Source: Fusobacterium perfoetens (GTDB taxonomy: Bacteria; Fusobacteriota; Fusobacteriia; Fusobacteriales; Fusobacteriaceae). Taken from it: 64,000 nucleotides of DNA. Location of the stretch: positions 1 through 64,000 of the forward strand of contig NZ_JADYUD010000008.1 of assembly GCF_021531595.1 (NCBI RefSeq). The letters run 5' to 3'. The notes beneath the pieces were generated by a model that saw only the letters and a list, made by a program, of their open reading frames with translations, had not been told where the DNA came from and searched no databases. How positions within the stretch are numbered: position 1 is the first letter of the stretch; each line of letters begins with the position of its first letter. Positions 1 to 7,031 of the stretch are shown one piece after another. The position numbers were made by a program, and so were the translations under genes.

Positions 1-272
1 CAGTAGAACTTACAGAATTTCATTATATAACATATAAATATATAACAAATGAGATGCTAAGAGAGTTTATGATGTTAGGATTTGAAATCCAAAGATTACA
101 TAGAGATATGTCACTTTATTTTGAAGATTCAAAAGAACTTTCAATGCAAGAGCATGAAAAATTGTATGAATATATTGTAGAAGGGAAAAAAGAAGAAGCT
201 AAGGCGCTTATAGAGAGTCATTTAGAAAAAACAGAAAGACTATTACTTGAACATATAAAGGAATTAGGATAA
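1..272 (+). CDS. GntR/FadR-family regulator, C-terminal end (partial)
   Basis: This is the 3' end of a gene that enters from the left edge; the reading frame is open from base 3 and stops at 270-272. The visible residues form an all-helical segment with the spacing typical of the FCD ligand-binding domain of FadR-type GntR regulators: an EHEKL helix start, then a GKKEEA turn and a final SHLEKT helix that in the family often carries a metal-binding His. The DNA-binding N-terminus lies outside the window, so the target cannot be inferred. An alternative helical regulator domain is possible. The internal ATG at 54 is not the start, because the frame continues upstream. Confidence 0.6.
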   Translation, partial: VELTEFHYITYKYITNEMLREFMMLGFEIQRLHRDMSLYFEDSKELSMQEHEKLYEYIVEGKKEEAKALIESHLEKTERLLLEHIKELG

Positions 273-279
273 AAATATT

Positions 280-303
280 GAAACTTATTTTTTAATAAGT
301 TTC
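280..303 (+). terminator. Intrinsic terminator after the GntR-type gene
   Basis: A perfect 10-bp stem (280-289 with 294-303) closes a TTTT loop and is followed by an A/T-rich tract ending in several T residues. It sits 8 bases after the stop codon and lies between convergent genes, so it may work in both directions. Confidence 0.7.
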
Positions 304-331
304 AAATTATTTTTAAATGAATAATAAAGAT

Positions 332-1000
332 TTATTCTTTTATAAGCATTAGTATAAAACCAATGAATAAAAAAAGAGCAGCAATCCATATAGAAATAAG
401 TCCTAATAGTTTTGAAAAAATAAATCCTAAAGATGAACCTAGAGAAAAAATAGCTATAGCACCATAGTAGTGTAAGCTTTTATAAATACTTTCTTTTTGA
501 GAATAAATATGGTACTGAGCAAGAAATTCTGTTGCATTTCTCATATTACCTATACACATAGTGGTAGCAAATGTTATTCCTCTAAATTTTTTAAAACTAC
601 TTACTTGCATAGCACATGAAAAAGATAAGATAATATTAGCTAAAACATTCATAGAGCTAGGAAGACATCCAACAAAAACCATAGCAACAATTTCAAAAAA
701 AAGAATAATTTGTCTCCAATGTAGGATTCTATTTTTTTTATATAAGTATTGTATCCACTCAGTTAAATATATTCCACTTAGAAAAGCTAAAATAGGAAAA
801 ATATAATGGATAGCTTTTATGAACTGACCAGATATAAGATGACCACTTAAAAGGACAATATTACCAGTTTGAGCATTTGCAAAAACATTGCCTCTACATA
901 TATAAGAATAAGCATCTTGAAATCCTCCTGCAAGGGAAAGAAAAAAAGCTAGTCTTCTTGAGTCTGATATCTGGTTTTCAAATTCATTTTTAATTTTCAT
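332..1000 (-). CDS. YoaK/DUF1275-family membrane protein
   Basis: A 222-residue polytopic inner-membrane protein with about six hydrophobic segments. The N-terminal signature DAYSYICRGNVFANAQTGN, at residues 29-47, is the hallmark of the DUF1275 (YoaK) family, whose transport substrate or role is not established. The length matches the family. It stands alone, convergent with the preceding regulator end and divergent from the infC operon. The start ATG is preceded by an AAAGGAAA-type ribosome binding site on the minus strand. Confidence 0.85.
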   Translation of the reverse strand: MKIKNEFENQISDSRRLAFFLSLAGGFQDAYSYICRGNVFANAQTGNIVLLSGHLISGQFIKAIHYIFPILAFLSGIYLTEWIQYLYKKNRILHWRQIILFFEIVAMVFVGCLPSSMNVLANIILSFSCAMQVSSFKKFRGITFATTMCIGNMRNATEFLAQYHIYSQKESIYKSLHYYGAIAIFSLGSSLGFIFSKLLGLISIWIAALFLFIGFILMLIKE

Positions 1001-1124
1001 AGATATATTTCCTTTAAAATTTTTTTATGTTTTAAATGTAAAAAAATTACTTTTACATTATACTATTATTTTTTTTCCTTGTAAAAATAAAAAAATTAAA
1101 ATGTATAAATTTTTCTAAAAATGC

Positions 1125-1153
1125 TTGACATTAAAAGGAAAATTGTATATACT
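1125..1153 (+). promoter_or_regulatory. Promoter of the infC operon
   Basis: TTGACA at 1125-1130 and TATACT at 1148-1153 are separated by exactly 17 bases, giving a near-consensus vegetative promoter. The predicted transcript starts near 1160, about 170 bases upstream of infC, and therefore includes the attenuator leader. Confidence 0.8.
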
Positions 1154-1159
1154 AATAAA

Positions 1160-1330
1160 GTAAGATTTTTTATATCAAGAAGAAACTCCCTGTTTCTCAC
1201 CTTGTGGGCAGATGGCTTACATAAGGTAAATAACTTGAATTTAATTAATTTAGAGTTGAGATATATGCAGGGTATGTTATGTACTCTGTTTTTTTATGTA
1301 TATAGGGTTTTAAACTAGGAGGTGTTAATT
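1160..1330 (+). promoter_or_regulatory. Leader RNA of infC-rpmI-rplT with intrinsic attenuator (L20-leader type)
   Basis: The 5' untranslated region contains a complete intrinsic terminator upstream of the coding region: stem CAGGGTA (1268-1274) with TACTCTG (1282-1288), including one G-U pair, followed by seven T residues (1289-1295). An upstream CCCTG (1188-1192) can pair with the CAGGG of the terminator 5' arm and could act as an antiterminator; that segment also sits in the loop region of a small GAAAC/GTTTC hairpin. Transcription attenuation ahead of infC-rpmI-rplT by ribosomal protein L20 is known in Bacillus subtilis. Assigning this leader to that mechanism is inference, since I cannot match the L20 binding site base by base. 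A small open frame in this region (1121-1318) is not a gene. Confidence 0.65.
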
Positions 1331-1834
1331 ATTTCAGATAAGGTTAGAATTAACGAAAAAATTAAAGGGAAAGAATTTAGAATTATTTCCAGTACAGGAG
1401 AGCAATTAGGTATTATGTCTATAGCTGATGCTCTTGAAGCAGCAAGAAAAGAAGAATTAGATTTAGTTGAGATTTCTCCTGCTGCAGTTCCACCAGTTTG
1501 TAAAATAATGGATTATGGAAAATACAAATATGAGCAGACAAGAAAAGCAAAAGATGCTAAGAAAAAGCAAAAAGTAGTAGTAGTTAAAGAAGTTAAACTT
1601 AGAACAAGAATAGACGACCATGACCTTGAAACAAAAGTAAATGCGATTAAAAAATTCTTGGAAAAAGATAATAAAGTTAAAGTAACTTTAGTACAATTCG
1701 GAAGAGAAAAATCATATCAAGATATGGGAATTGAACTTCTTGATCAAGTTGCAGAACAGCTTGATGGAGTTGCTGAAGTTGAAAAAAGATATAAAGAAAG
1801 TCAAAAATATTTGATGTTATCGGCAAAAAAATAG
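1331..1834 (+). CDS. infC: Translation initiation factor IF-3 with AUU start
   Basis: IF-3 binds the 30S subunit, monitors start-codon pairing and prevents premature 50S joining. The product shows the N-domain opening DKVRINEKIKGKEFRII, the lysine-rich linker (KKKQKVVVVKEVKLR) and the C-domain, about 167 residues in all, as usual for the family. The start is unusual. The Shine-Dalgarno sequence AGGAGG occupies 1317-1322, so a GTG at 1322 would overlap it and cannot be used. At proper spacing the only candidates are ATT codons at 1331 (8 bases) or 1328 (5 bases). An AUU start is the known autoregulatory device of infC in enterobacteria. The gene is first in the infC-rpmI-rplT operon. Confidence 0.93.
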   Translation: MSDKVRINEKIKGKEFRIISSTGEQLGIMSIADALEAARKEELDLVEISPAAVPPVCKIMDYGKYKYEQTRKAKDAKKKQKVVVVKEVKLRTRIDDHDLETKVNAIKKFLEKDNKVKVTLVQFGREKSYQDMGIELLDQVAEQLDGVAEVEKRYKESQKYLMLSAKK

Positions 1835-1863
1835 TTTTAATAGATTGAGAGGAGGAACACACA

Positions 1864-2070
1864 ATGCCAAAAATGAAAACTCACAGAGGAACAGCAAAGA
1901 GAGTAAAAGTAACAGGAACAGGAAAATATGTTGTAAAACATTCAGGAACAAGCCATATTTTAACTAAAAAAACTAGAAAAAGAAAAAATAGATTAAAGAA
2001 AGACTTTGTTGTTTTAGATATTCATAAAAAAGATATGGTAGCTTTATTACCATATGGAGTAGGAAGATAA
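1864..2070 (+). CDS. rpmI: 50S ribosomal protein L35 (bL35)
   Basis: A 68-residue basic protein starting MPKMKTHRGTAKRVK, the conserved bL35 N-terminus, followed by the H-S-G-T-S-H-I-L-T-K-K segment. It belongs to the large subunit. It lies 29 bases after infC with a GGAGGA ribosome binding site at about 1850, in the conserved infC-rpmI-rplT order. Confidence 0.97.
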   Translation: MPKMKTHRGTAKRVKVTGTGKYVVKHSGTSHILTKKTRKRKNRLKKDFVVLDIHKKDMVALLPYGVGR

Positions 2071-2105
2071 TAACCGATTTTTGAGTATATATTTAGGAGG
2101 ATGTA

Positions 2106-2456
2106 ATGAGAGTTAAAACTGGAATAGTAAGAAGAAGAAAACATAAAAAAGTTTTAAGAGCTGCTAAAGGGTTCAGAGGTGCTTCTGGAGATGTTATAAA
2201 ACAAGCTAAACAAGCTACAATGAGAGCTGCAGCTTATTCTACAAGAGATAGAAAAGTTAAGAAAAGAAAAATGAGACAATTATGGATCATAAGAATTAAT
2301 GCTGGAGCAAGAATCAATGGATTAACTTACTCTACATTAATGAACGGATTAAAAAGAGCTGGAATCGTATTAGACAGAAAAGTTCTTGCTGATATGGCTC
2401 TAAACAATGCTGCTGAATTTGCTAAATTAGCAGAAACTGCAAAAGCTGCTCTATAA
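2106..2456 (+). CDS. rplT: 50S ribosomal protein L20 (bL20)
   Basis: A 116-residue basic protein starting MRVKTGIVRRRKHKKVLRAA, with the conserved GFRGA turn and the long helical arm, then the globular domain containing RINAGARINGLTYS. bL20 is an early assembly protein of the 50S subunit. In several bacteria it represses its own operon by binding the leader RNA, which fits the attenuator seen upstream of infC. The AGGAGG ribosome binding site ends 6 bases before the ATG. Confidence 0.97.
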   Translation: MRVKTGIVRRRKHKKVLRAAKGFRGASGDVIKQAKQATMRAAAYSTRDRKVKKRKMRQLWIIRINAGARINGLTYSTLMNGLKRAGIVLDRKVLADMALNNAAEFAKLAETAKAAL

Positions 2457-2487
2457 TTATTCGTAAAAATAATTGTAAATGATAATG

Positions 2488-2517
2488 AACAGGAGGAGAA
2501 ATCTTCCTGTTTTTTTA
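2488..2517 (+). terminator. Intrinsic terminator of the infC operon
   Basis: AACAGGAGG (2488-2496) pairs with CTTCCTGTT (2503-2511), nine base pairs including one G-U, around loop AGAAAT, and runs into a T tract to 2517. Confidence 0.9.
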
Positions 2518-2531
2518 TTTTGCAAATGTTA

Positions 2532-2560
2532 TTGACTATTAATTGAAAAAGATATATACT
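2532..2560 (+). promoter_or_regulatory. Promoter of the small AbrB-like gene
   Basis: TTGACT (2532-2537) and TATACT (2555-2560) are separated by 17 bases. The leader after it contains a 7-bp hairpin, AAAAGCG (2565-2571) with CGCTTTT (2583-2589), immediately upstream of the ribosome binding site GGGAGG (2601-2606). Confidence 0.75.
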
Positions 2561-2612
2561 ATTTAAAAGCGTACAATAATAACGCTTTTAAGAGGAGCTT
2601 GGGAGGTCTTTT

Positions 2613-2792
2613 ATGAAATTAAAAGATATCAAAGCTGTTAATTTTAATAGAAATGGTTCAGGGAGCATATCAGGCAGAATAATTTTAAAAAAAGAGTGGC
2701 TTGAAGATATGAATATAACACCAGATGAACCGTGGATAGAATTAAACTATGATGAAAAAATAAAAAAAATTGTCATAGAAAAGAAAGATTAA
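2613..2792 (+). CDS. Small AbrB/MazE/SymE-like swapped-hairpin protein
   Basis: A 59-residue gene with its own promoter and a strong GGGAGG site 6 bases before the ATG. The protein begins MKLKDIKAVNFNRNG. A GSISGRIILKKEWLEDMNIT core follows, then a short strand pair ending KIKKIVIEKKD. This glycine, basic-strand, Lys-Glu-Trp-Leu arrangement resembles the AbrB/MazE DNA-binding half-domain and, in the WLE-M/G pattern, the SymE-type proteins. A 59-residue length allows a single swapped-hairpin domain that would dimerise. No toxin gene of the MazF type is adjacent. Function is unknown; a transcriptional regulator, an orphan antitoxin or a SymE-like protein are all possible. The family call rests on motif shape only. 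Confidence 0.65.
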   Translation: MKLKDIKAVNFNRNGSGSISGRIILKKEWLEDMNITPDEPWIELNYDEKIKKIVIEKKD

Positions 2793-2801
2793 CAGTTAGA
2801 T

Positions 2802-2924
2802 CCCATTTCCAACCAACACAGTTAATAACTGCTTTCCTTATTGGCAGTAAGGAATGTCAGTTGAAAATGGGGCAGATATGTGTATAAATACACTCTGACA
2901 AGTATATTATACAATATCTGCTCC
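2802..2924 (+). ncRNA. Candidate structured RNA between the AbrB-like gene and the outer-membrane barrel
   Basis: Bases 2802-2871 can fold as a three-way junction. The closing stem pairs CCCATTT and CAAC (2802-2813) with GTTG and AAATGGG (2860-2871), with one mismatch. Inside are a short hairpin, CAGT (2819-2822) with ACTG (2828-2831), and a 7-bp hairpin, TTCCTTA (2834-2840) with TAAGGAA (2848-2854). Bases 2869-2879 can alternatively pair with 2914-2924 in a second long hairpin that continues TGTATA/TATACA (2881-2886, 2908-2913). The two folds compete for the GGG run at 2869-2871. No T tract follows, so this is not a terminator. I do not recognise a known riboswitch class. Confidence 0.4.
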
Positions 2925-2971
2925 AAAATACAAATTTAATAAAATAAAATTTATTATGGAGGGAGATTTTT

Positions 2972-3655
2972 ATGAAAAAAGTTTTATTAGGTTTATTTGC
3001 TTTATCAACTGTAGCAATGGCTGCAGAAACAAATCTTTATTTAAGAGCAGGGGCTGATTTAAACGGAGAATTTGATACTGTTTCATATTATGATCTAAAA
3101 CTTAATAAAGATGAGGCTGATGATTTTTCTTGGGAAATAGCTGTTGAAGCTACAAGAGAAATTTATCCAAAAGTTGAATTAGGACTTGGATTAGCTTACC
3201 AAAAACATGGAGACCCTAAATCTAGTAATGATTTTGTAGAATTTGATGGTTTACCAGATATTATTTTTGATACAAAATTTGAAATGCCTGGATATACTTC
3301 AATTCCATTATATTTAACAGCGAAATATAATTTTGATGCAATTAATAATTTTGTACCATATGTTAAAGCAAATTTAGGATATTCATTTAATGATGGAGAT
3401 GGAGATTTCAAAATGTCAGGGTTAAGTGAAGATGGTACATTAGAAGGGAAAGCTAAAGGAAATGTTAAAATAGATGATGGGTTATATTATGGAATTGGTG
3501 CAGGATTTGAATATAACAATTTCACTATGGATTTAATGTATCAAGTTAATGAAGCTGAAGCAGAAATAACTGTTTCTGACTTAGATGCAAAAACTAAAAA
3601 AGATTATGATTATTCAAGAGTAACATTATCATTTGGATATAAATTTAATTTCTAA
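2972..3655 (+). CDS. Outer-membrane beta-barrel protein (about 25 kDa)
   Basis: A 227-residue protein with a signal peptide (MKKVLLGLFALSTVAMA, cleavage likely after AMA) followed by alternating hydrophobic/polar strands with turns rich in Gly, Asp and Asn. It ends in YKFNF, the C-terminal aromatic residue recognised by the BAM machinery. The length fits an eight-stranded OmpW/OmpA-like barrel or a fusobacterial outer-membrane protein of the porin-like superfamily. The start has a strong GGAGGGAG ribosome binding site. The specific substrate cannot be inferred. Transcription could come through the structured region upstream, since no clear promoter stands directly in front. Confidence 0.8.
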   Translation: MKKVLLGLFALSTVAMAAETNLYLRAGADLNGEFDTVSYYDLKLNKDEADDFSWEIAVEATREIYPKVELGLGLAYQKHGDPKSSNDFVEFDGLPDIIFDTKFEMPGYTSIPLYLTAKYNFDAINNFVPYVKANLGYSFNDGDGDFKMSGLSEDGTLEGKAKGNVKIDDGLYYGIGAGFEYNNFTMDLMYQVNEAEAEITVSDLDAKTKKDYDYSRVTLSFGYKFNF

Positions 3656-3677
3656 TATTTATATTAAAGAAAACATG

Positions 3678-3709
3678 AAAGAAAGCTGAATTTTTGGCTT
3701 TCTTTTTTT
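3678..3709 (+). terminator. Intrinsic terminator of the outer-membrane barrel gene
   Basis: AAAGAAAGC (3678-3686) pairs with GCTTTCTTT (3697-3705); the stem runs directly into a T tract to 3709. Confidence 0.85.
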
Positions 3710-3775
3710 GTGTAAAAATAATTAAAAAATTTATAAATTTGAAAAATGTGAGAAATAATTTTAAAACAAAAAAGA

Positions 3776-3799
3776 GAGCAGAATTTTCTGCTCCCTTTT
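3776..3799. terminator. Bidirectional terminator
   Basis: GAGCAGAA (3776-3783) with TTCTGCTC (3786-3793), flanked on the left by an A run and on the right by a T run, so that transcripts of either strand would end in U residues. It serves the minus-strand kinase-like gene that ends at 3829 and backs up the barrel-gene terminator. Confidence 0.8.
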
Positions 3800-3828
3800 T
3801 TGTATATATGTAATTTTAATATTTAAGG

Positions 3829-5553
3829 CTATTTTTTTATAATAAGATTAAATAATTTTTCAGCTGCCTTAATTGGCCCTTCATGTTCTTTTCCCTTGAT
3901 ACCAAGCATAGTTCTTATTTGACCAACGACAACTTTGTCATCATACATCTTATTGAAGAATTTGTCAATAAGAATATCAGTTTCTTTTTGTTTTTGCACA
4001 GGTCCGAATGGATTTGCAAAATAAGAAGTAACAAGTCCTTTTTCACTTGTAGTTCCCTTAGCCATTCTTTTTCCTGCAACAAACACTTCTTTTGCTTCTT
4101 CAGGAGAATTGAAAAATTCAAGTTCAGCTCCTTCTTCATAGTTATTAGCATATAGGAAATATTCAACAGGGAAACCTGTCATTATTGTATTGTATGATGA
4201 AATAGGAATAACTATTCTTGAGTTAATTTTATTTGGATTCATAAAGATACTTCTGTCCATTTGTTTGTAAGCATAACCTGAATCAAGGTCATCAAGTCTT
4301 ACGAAAGCTCCTATCTCTGTTCCATATCCAAGAATTTTTCCATCTTTTATTTTTAAAACTCCCATATCGTCAAAAATAACTTTCATTTCTTTTACATATT
4401 CTTCACTTAAAATTCTAAATGCTTCAAGACTTTCAGATTTACCAGCACCACTGTCTCCCATGATGATAATATTGAAGCTATCTCCTGTTTTCATAGTAAC
4501 ATTTACCATAGCTCCATGAATAGGAAGTCCTCCTTGCTCAATCATTTTTAAGTTATGAAGAGTAAGAGTCATTTTCTTAACATATCCAAAATAGTCAATA
4601 TCTTCACTGTAATTTATATATCCTACCATGATATCATTTATTTTGTCATTATAGAAAAGAGTTTTCATTTTAGGATCAAAGTCTCTTGCTCCATATACAA
4701 AAACAATATCAGGTTTTTTATTTGCATATTCTTCTTCTTCAGCAAGTTCAAAAAGATTTGAAAGAGTAACTCCCTGAGCCATAAAATCTTTATTGAAATA
4801 TATAAATGCAAGAAGAGAACCTACTTTTGCAGGATAGCAAAGCCAGTCTTCAGAGTTTAAATACATTCCTTCAATAGGGTTTTCATTAACTTCTTTGAAA
4901 ATTCCTTTTCTTGTGTTTTGTTTAGGATATGTAATAAATGGAGGCTGTAAAATTACAGAGTTTATGAAGTTTACTTTTTCAAGAGCATAATATTCTTTAG
5001 GAATATTCCAGTTTACATTGCTTACAATAACTCCTAGATTTGCTCCAGCAGGAAGCTGTCTGTATACTCTATGCTTTGTTCCCATAACAGTTTCTTCTAT
5101 TTTTCTGTATGTAGTAAGAATAAGATTTGTAAAATTATTCATTGAATTAAAGAAATTTGCATTTTGAAGTCCAGCTTCAAATTTCTTATTTCTTATAATA
5201 GCATATCTTTCAAATTGTCTCCAGTAAGTGTAAAGTTCTTCTATAAATTCAATAACAATATCTTTTTTACTGAAAAATGTTACATATCTTTCATCAAGTT
5301 TTTCAAGTGCTTCAAGATTGAAAACTATAAGAAGTTTAAAAAGACGAGTAACTTCTTCAGTTATATCTTCATCTCCTGCAAGTGCTTTAAGATGTCTGTA
5401 AACTTCTGTATCTTTTTTAGTTATTTTTAAAACATAAGAGTTTAATATTTTTCTGAATCCTACACTGCTTAAAAGTTCATCTGATGTAGTACAATATTTA
5501 GCAGTAAAGTTAAGCATAACACTGTTTCTGTTGATTGAAAATTCTTGTTTCAA
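3829..5553 (-). CDS. Large P-loop protein of the HPr kinase/PEP carboxykinase kind
   Basis: A 574-residue soluble protein. At about residues 366-374 it has GDSGAGKSE, a Walker A loop closer to HPr kinase (GxSGxGKSE) than to ATP-dependent PEP carboxykinase (GxSGTGKT). FDDMG follows at about 394-398 in the place of the second acidic nucleotide/metal motif of that superfamily. The first 350 residues are helical then mixed and do not show a family I recognise. The PEPCK-like C-terminal features FANPFGP and R-V-R patches support the superfamily but not the reaction. It starts at a TTG preceded by GGGGGAG and lies 21 bases downstream of the aminotransferase gene, so the two likely share a transcript. 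Annotated relatives may be called PEP carboxykinase; a protein kinase or another kinase is equally possible. Confidence 0.55.
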   Translation of the reverse strand: MKQEFSINRNSVMLNFTAKYCTTSDELLSSVGFRKILNSYVLKITKKDTEVYRHLKALAGDEDITEEVTRLFKLLIVFNLEALEKLDERYVTFFSKKDIVIEFIEELYTYWRQFERYAIIRNKKFEAGLQNANFFNSMNNFTNLILTTYRKIEETVMGTKHRVYRQLPAGANLGVIVSNVNWNIPKEYYALEKVNFINSVILQPPFITYPKQNTRKGIFKEVNENPIEGMYLNSEDWLCYPAKVGSLLAFIYFNKDFMAQGVTLSNLFELAEEEEYANKKPDIVFVYGARDFDPKMKTLFYNDKINDIMVGYINYSEDIDYFGYVKKMTLTLHNLKMIEQGGLPIHGAMVNVTMKTGDSFNIIIMGDSGAGKSESLEAFRILSEEYVKEMKVIFDDMGVLKIKDGKILGYGTEIGAFVRLDDLDSGYAYKQMDRSIFMNPNKINSRIVIPISSYNTIMTGFPVEYFLYANNYEEGAELEFFNSPEEAKEVFVAGKRMAKGTTSEKGLVTSYFANPFGPVQKQKETDILIDKFFNKMYDDKVVVGQIRTMLGIKGKEHEGPIKAAEKLFNLIIKK

Positions 5554-5574
5554 ATTAATCTCCCCCTAGAATAT

Positions 5575-6819
5575 TTATCTGTTGAATTTTTTTATTGACT
5601 GAGCTATAATTTCAGGTAATTTTTCTATTTTTCTGCAAGGTACACTGCAAAGAGCAATTCTTATTCCTCCAATAACAGGAAGAACAAATACTTTTTGTGA
5701 TTTTAAATCTGCAATAATTTCTTTGGCATTTTCTTTAAGAGGTATTGTGACAAAGAAACCACTTCTGAAAGGACAAGTAATAAGTCCAGATTTTTCAGCT
5801 TCTTTTACAAAGATTTCAGCTCTTTTTTCAAGAAGGACTATTTTTTCTTCCCTTTCGTCTTCAACTTCTTTAAGAAGTTTTTCATCACTATATATATCAG
5901 AAAGAAGTTTCATTCCTCCTCTTGTTGTATTTGACCAGCTTGTACGACAAAGGAAAGTTGAAGCTGTATCAAATTCATCTATAATTTTTTTGCTGGAAGA
6001 GACAGCAACTTGTGCTCCAACTCTAAGTCCATAACTTGTAAATGATTTTGACATACTAAATGCCATAATTACAAGAATCTCTTCAGGAAGTCCATTGAAA
6101 AGAGTCATATATTCTCTTGATTTTGCAGCTCCTCTGAAATCATAGTCTATATATGCAATATCATTTAAAAGAATTACTTTAGCATATTTTGCAGCTTCTT
6201 TTAAAACTTCTATGACAGCTTTCCATTCTTCAAAAGAAAGACAGTATCCTGTAGGATTTTGACATGGATCATTTATAACAGCAAGAACTTTATGTTGATT
6301 TTTTGCCATTTTTAAAACTTTTTCAGAAAAGCTTGAAATATTAAAAGCATTTCCATCAAATAGAGTATATGTATCATATTTTAATCCATTTGCAGCAGCA
6401 AGACTTTTATAAGCTTCCCACATAAATTCAGGAAGAAGGACAGTTTCCCCACAGTCCATATACGCTTTAAGAGTATTATGAATAGCTCCTGTTCCTCCGG
6501 GAGTCGCAGTTACTCCTATATATGATTTATCAAATGATGATTTATATATATCTAAAACATTTTCTTTAACAGCTTCTTTATATTCGTTGCTTCCACTTAT
6601 ACCTGAAGCATATCCAAAAATTTCAACAGCAGGAAGATTTTTATAATATTTTTCAACAGTTTTTAGTACAGAAAGATTTTCATCTTCTCCATAGAAAGTT
6701 CCTATTGTGGAATTTATAACATTATCTTTTCCAAACTCTGTTTCAGCTTCTTTAACTTCTTTTGATATTTCAAAAACACCTTTTCCAAGAGCTTTTCCAA
6801 TCATTCTTTCAGCTATCAA
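5575..6819 (-). CDS. Class I/II pyridoxal-phosphate aminotransferase
   Basis: A 414-residue fold-type I aminotransferase. Visible motifs are the TPGGTGAIHN cofactor-phosphate segment, NDPCQNPTG with the Asn that contacts the cofactor ring, ND(I)AYIDYDF with the Asp-Tyr pair, and SMSKSFTSYGLRVGA, where the Lys forms the Schiff base. The overall pattern is closest to aromatic/aspartate aminotransferases (TyrB/AspC-like). Substrate is not provable from sequence. The start is a TTG with GGGGGAG six bases upstream. It is the first gene of a two-gene unit with the kinase-like protein and has its own consensus promoter. Confidence 0.85.
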   Translation of the reverse strand: MIAERMIGKALGKGVFEISKEVKEAETEFGKDNVINSTIGTFYGEDENLSVLKTVEKYYKNLPAVEIFGYASGISGSNEYKEAVKENVLDIYKSSFDKSYIGVTATPGGTGAIHNTLKAYMDCGETVLLPEFMWEAYKSLAAANGLKYDTYTLFDGNAFNISSFSEKVLKMAKNQHKVLAVINDPCQNPTGYCLSFEEWKAVIEVLKEAAKYAKVILLNDIAYIDYDFRGAAKSREYMTLFNGLPEEILVIMAFSMSKSFTSYGLRVGAQVAVSSSKKIIDEFDTASTFLCRTSWSNTTRGGMKLLSDIYSDEKLLKEVEDEREEKIVLLEKRAEIFVKEAEKSGLITCPFRSGFFVTIPLKENAKEIIADLKSQKVFVLPVIGGIRIALCSVPCRKIEKLPEIIAQSIKKFNR

Positions 6820-6877
6820 ATGACTCTCCCCCTTTATTTTTTAATCTCTCATGAGAACAAAGTTCTAAATATGCTTA

Positions 6878-6906
6878 AGTATACATGAGAATATTTAATA
6901 AGTCAA
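6878..6906 (-). promoter_or_regulatory. Promoter of the aminotransferase/kinase-like unit
   Basis: Read on the minus strand: TTGACT (6906-6901), 17-base spacer, TATACT (6883-6878), with TG directly before the -10. The leader of about 50 bases contains small hairpins (AGAAC/GTTCT and a CTCATGAG palindrome). Confidence 0.8.
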
Positions 6907-6999
6907 TATAATTTTAATAATAATAATTAAATCCATCAATGATTTGTTAGTTAATTATTTAAAAAATAGATTGTTTTTCAAAAATTTAGTACAAATAAA

Positions 7000-7026
7000 A
7001 AAGCTATCATAAAATATGATAGCTTT
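7000..7026 (-). terminator. Intrinsic terminator of the NhaC-type gene
   Basis: AAGCTATCATA (7001-7011) with TATGATAGCTT (7015-7025), an 11-bp perfect stem with an AAA loop. On the minus strand it is followed by a run of U residues. It begins 6 bases after the nhaC-type stop codon. Confidence 0.9.
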
Positions 7027-7031
7027 AAAAT

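Noticed and set aside
1121-1318. A 65-codon open frame upstream of infC
   Set aside because: It begins in the promoter and covers the attenuator leader; there is no ribosome binding site and the RNA structure explains the region better.
1322-1330. GTG at 1322 as the infC start
   Set aside because: The codon overlaps the last base of the AGGAGG Shine-Dalgarno sequence, so the ribosome could not use it.
2793-2930. The structured region as a known riboswitch or a terminator
   Set aside because: It lacks the conserved cores of the purine, TPP, SAM, lysine, cobalamin, c-di-GMP, fluoride and ZTP classes that I can recall, and has no T tract.
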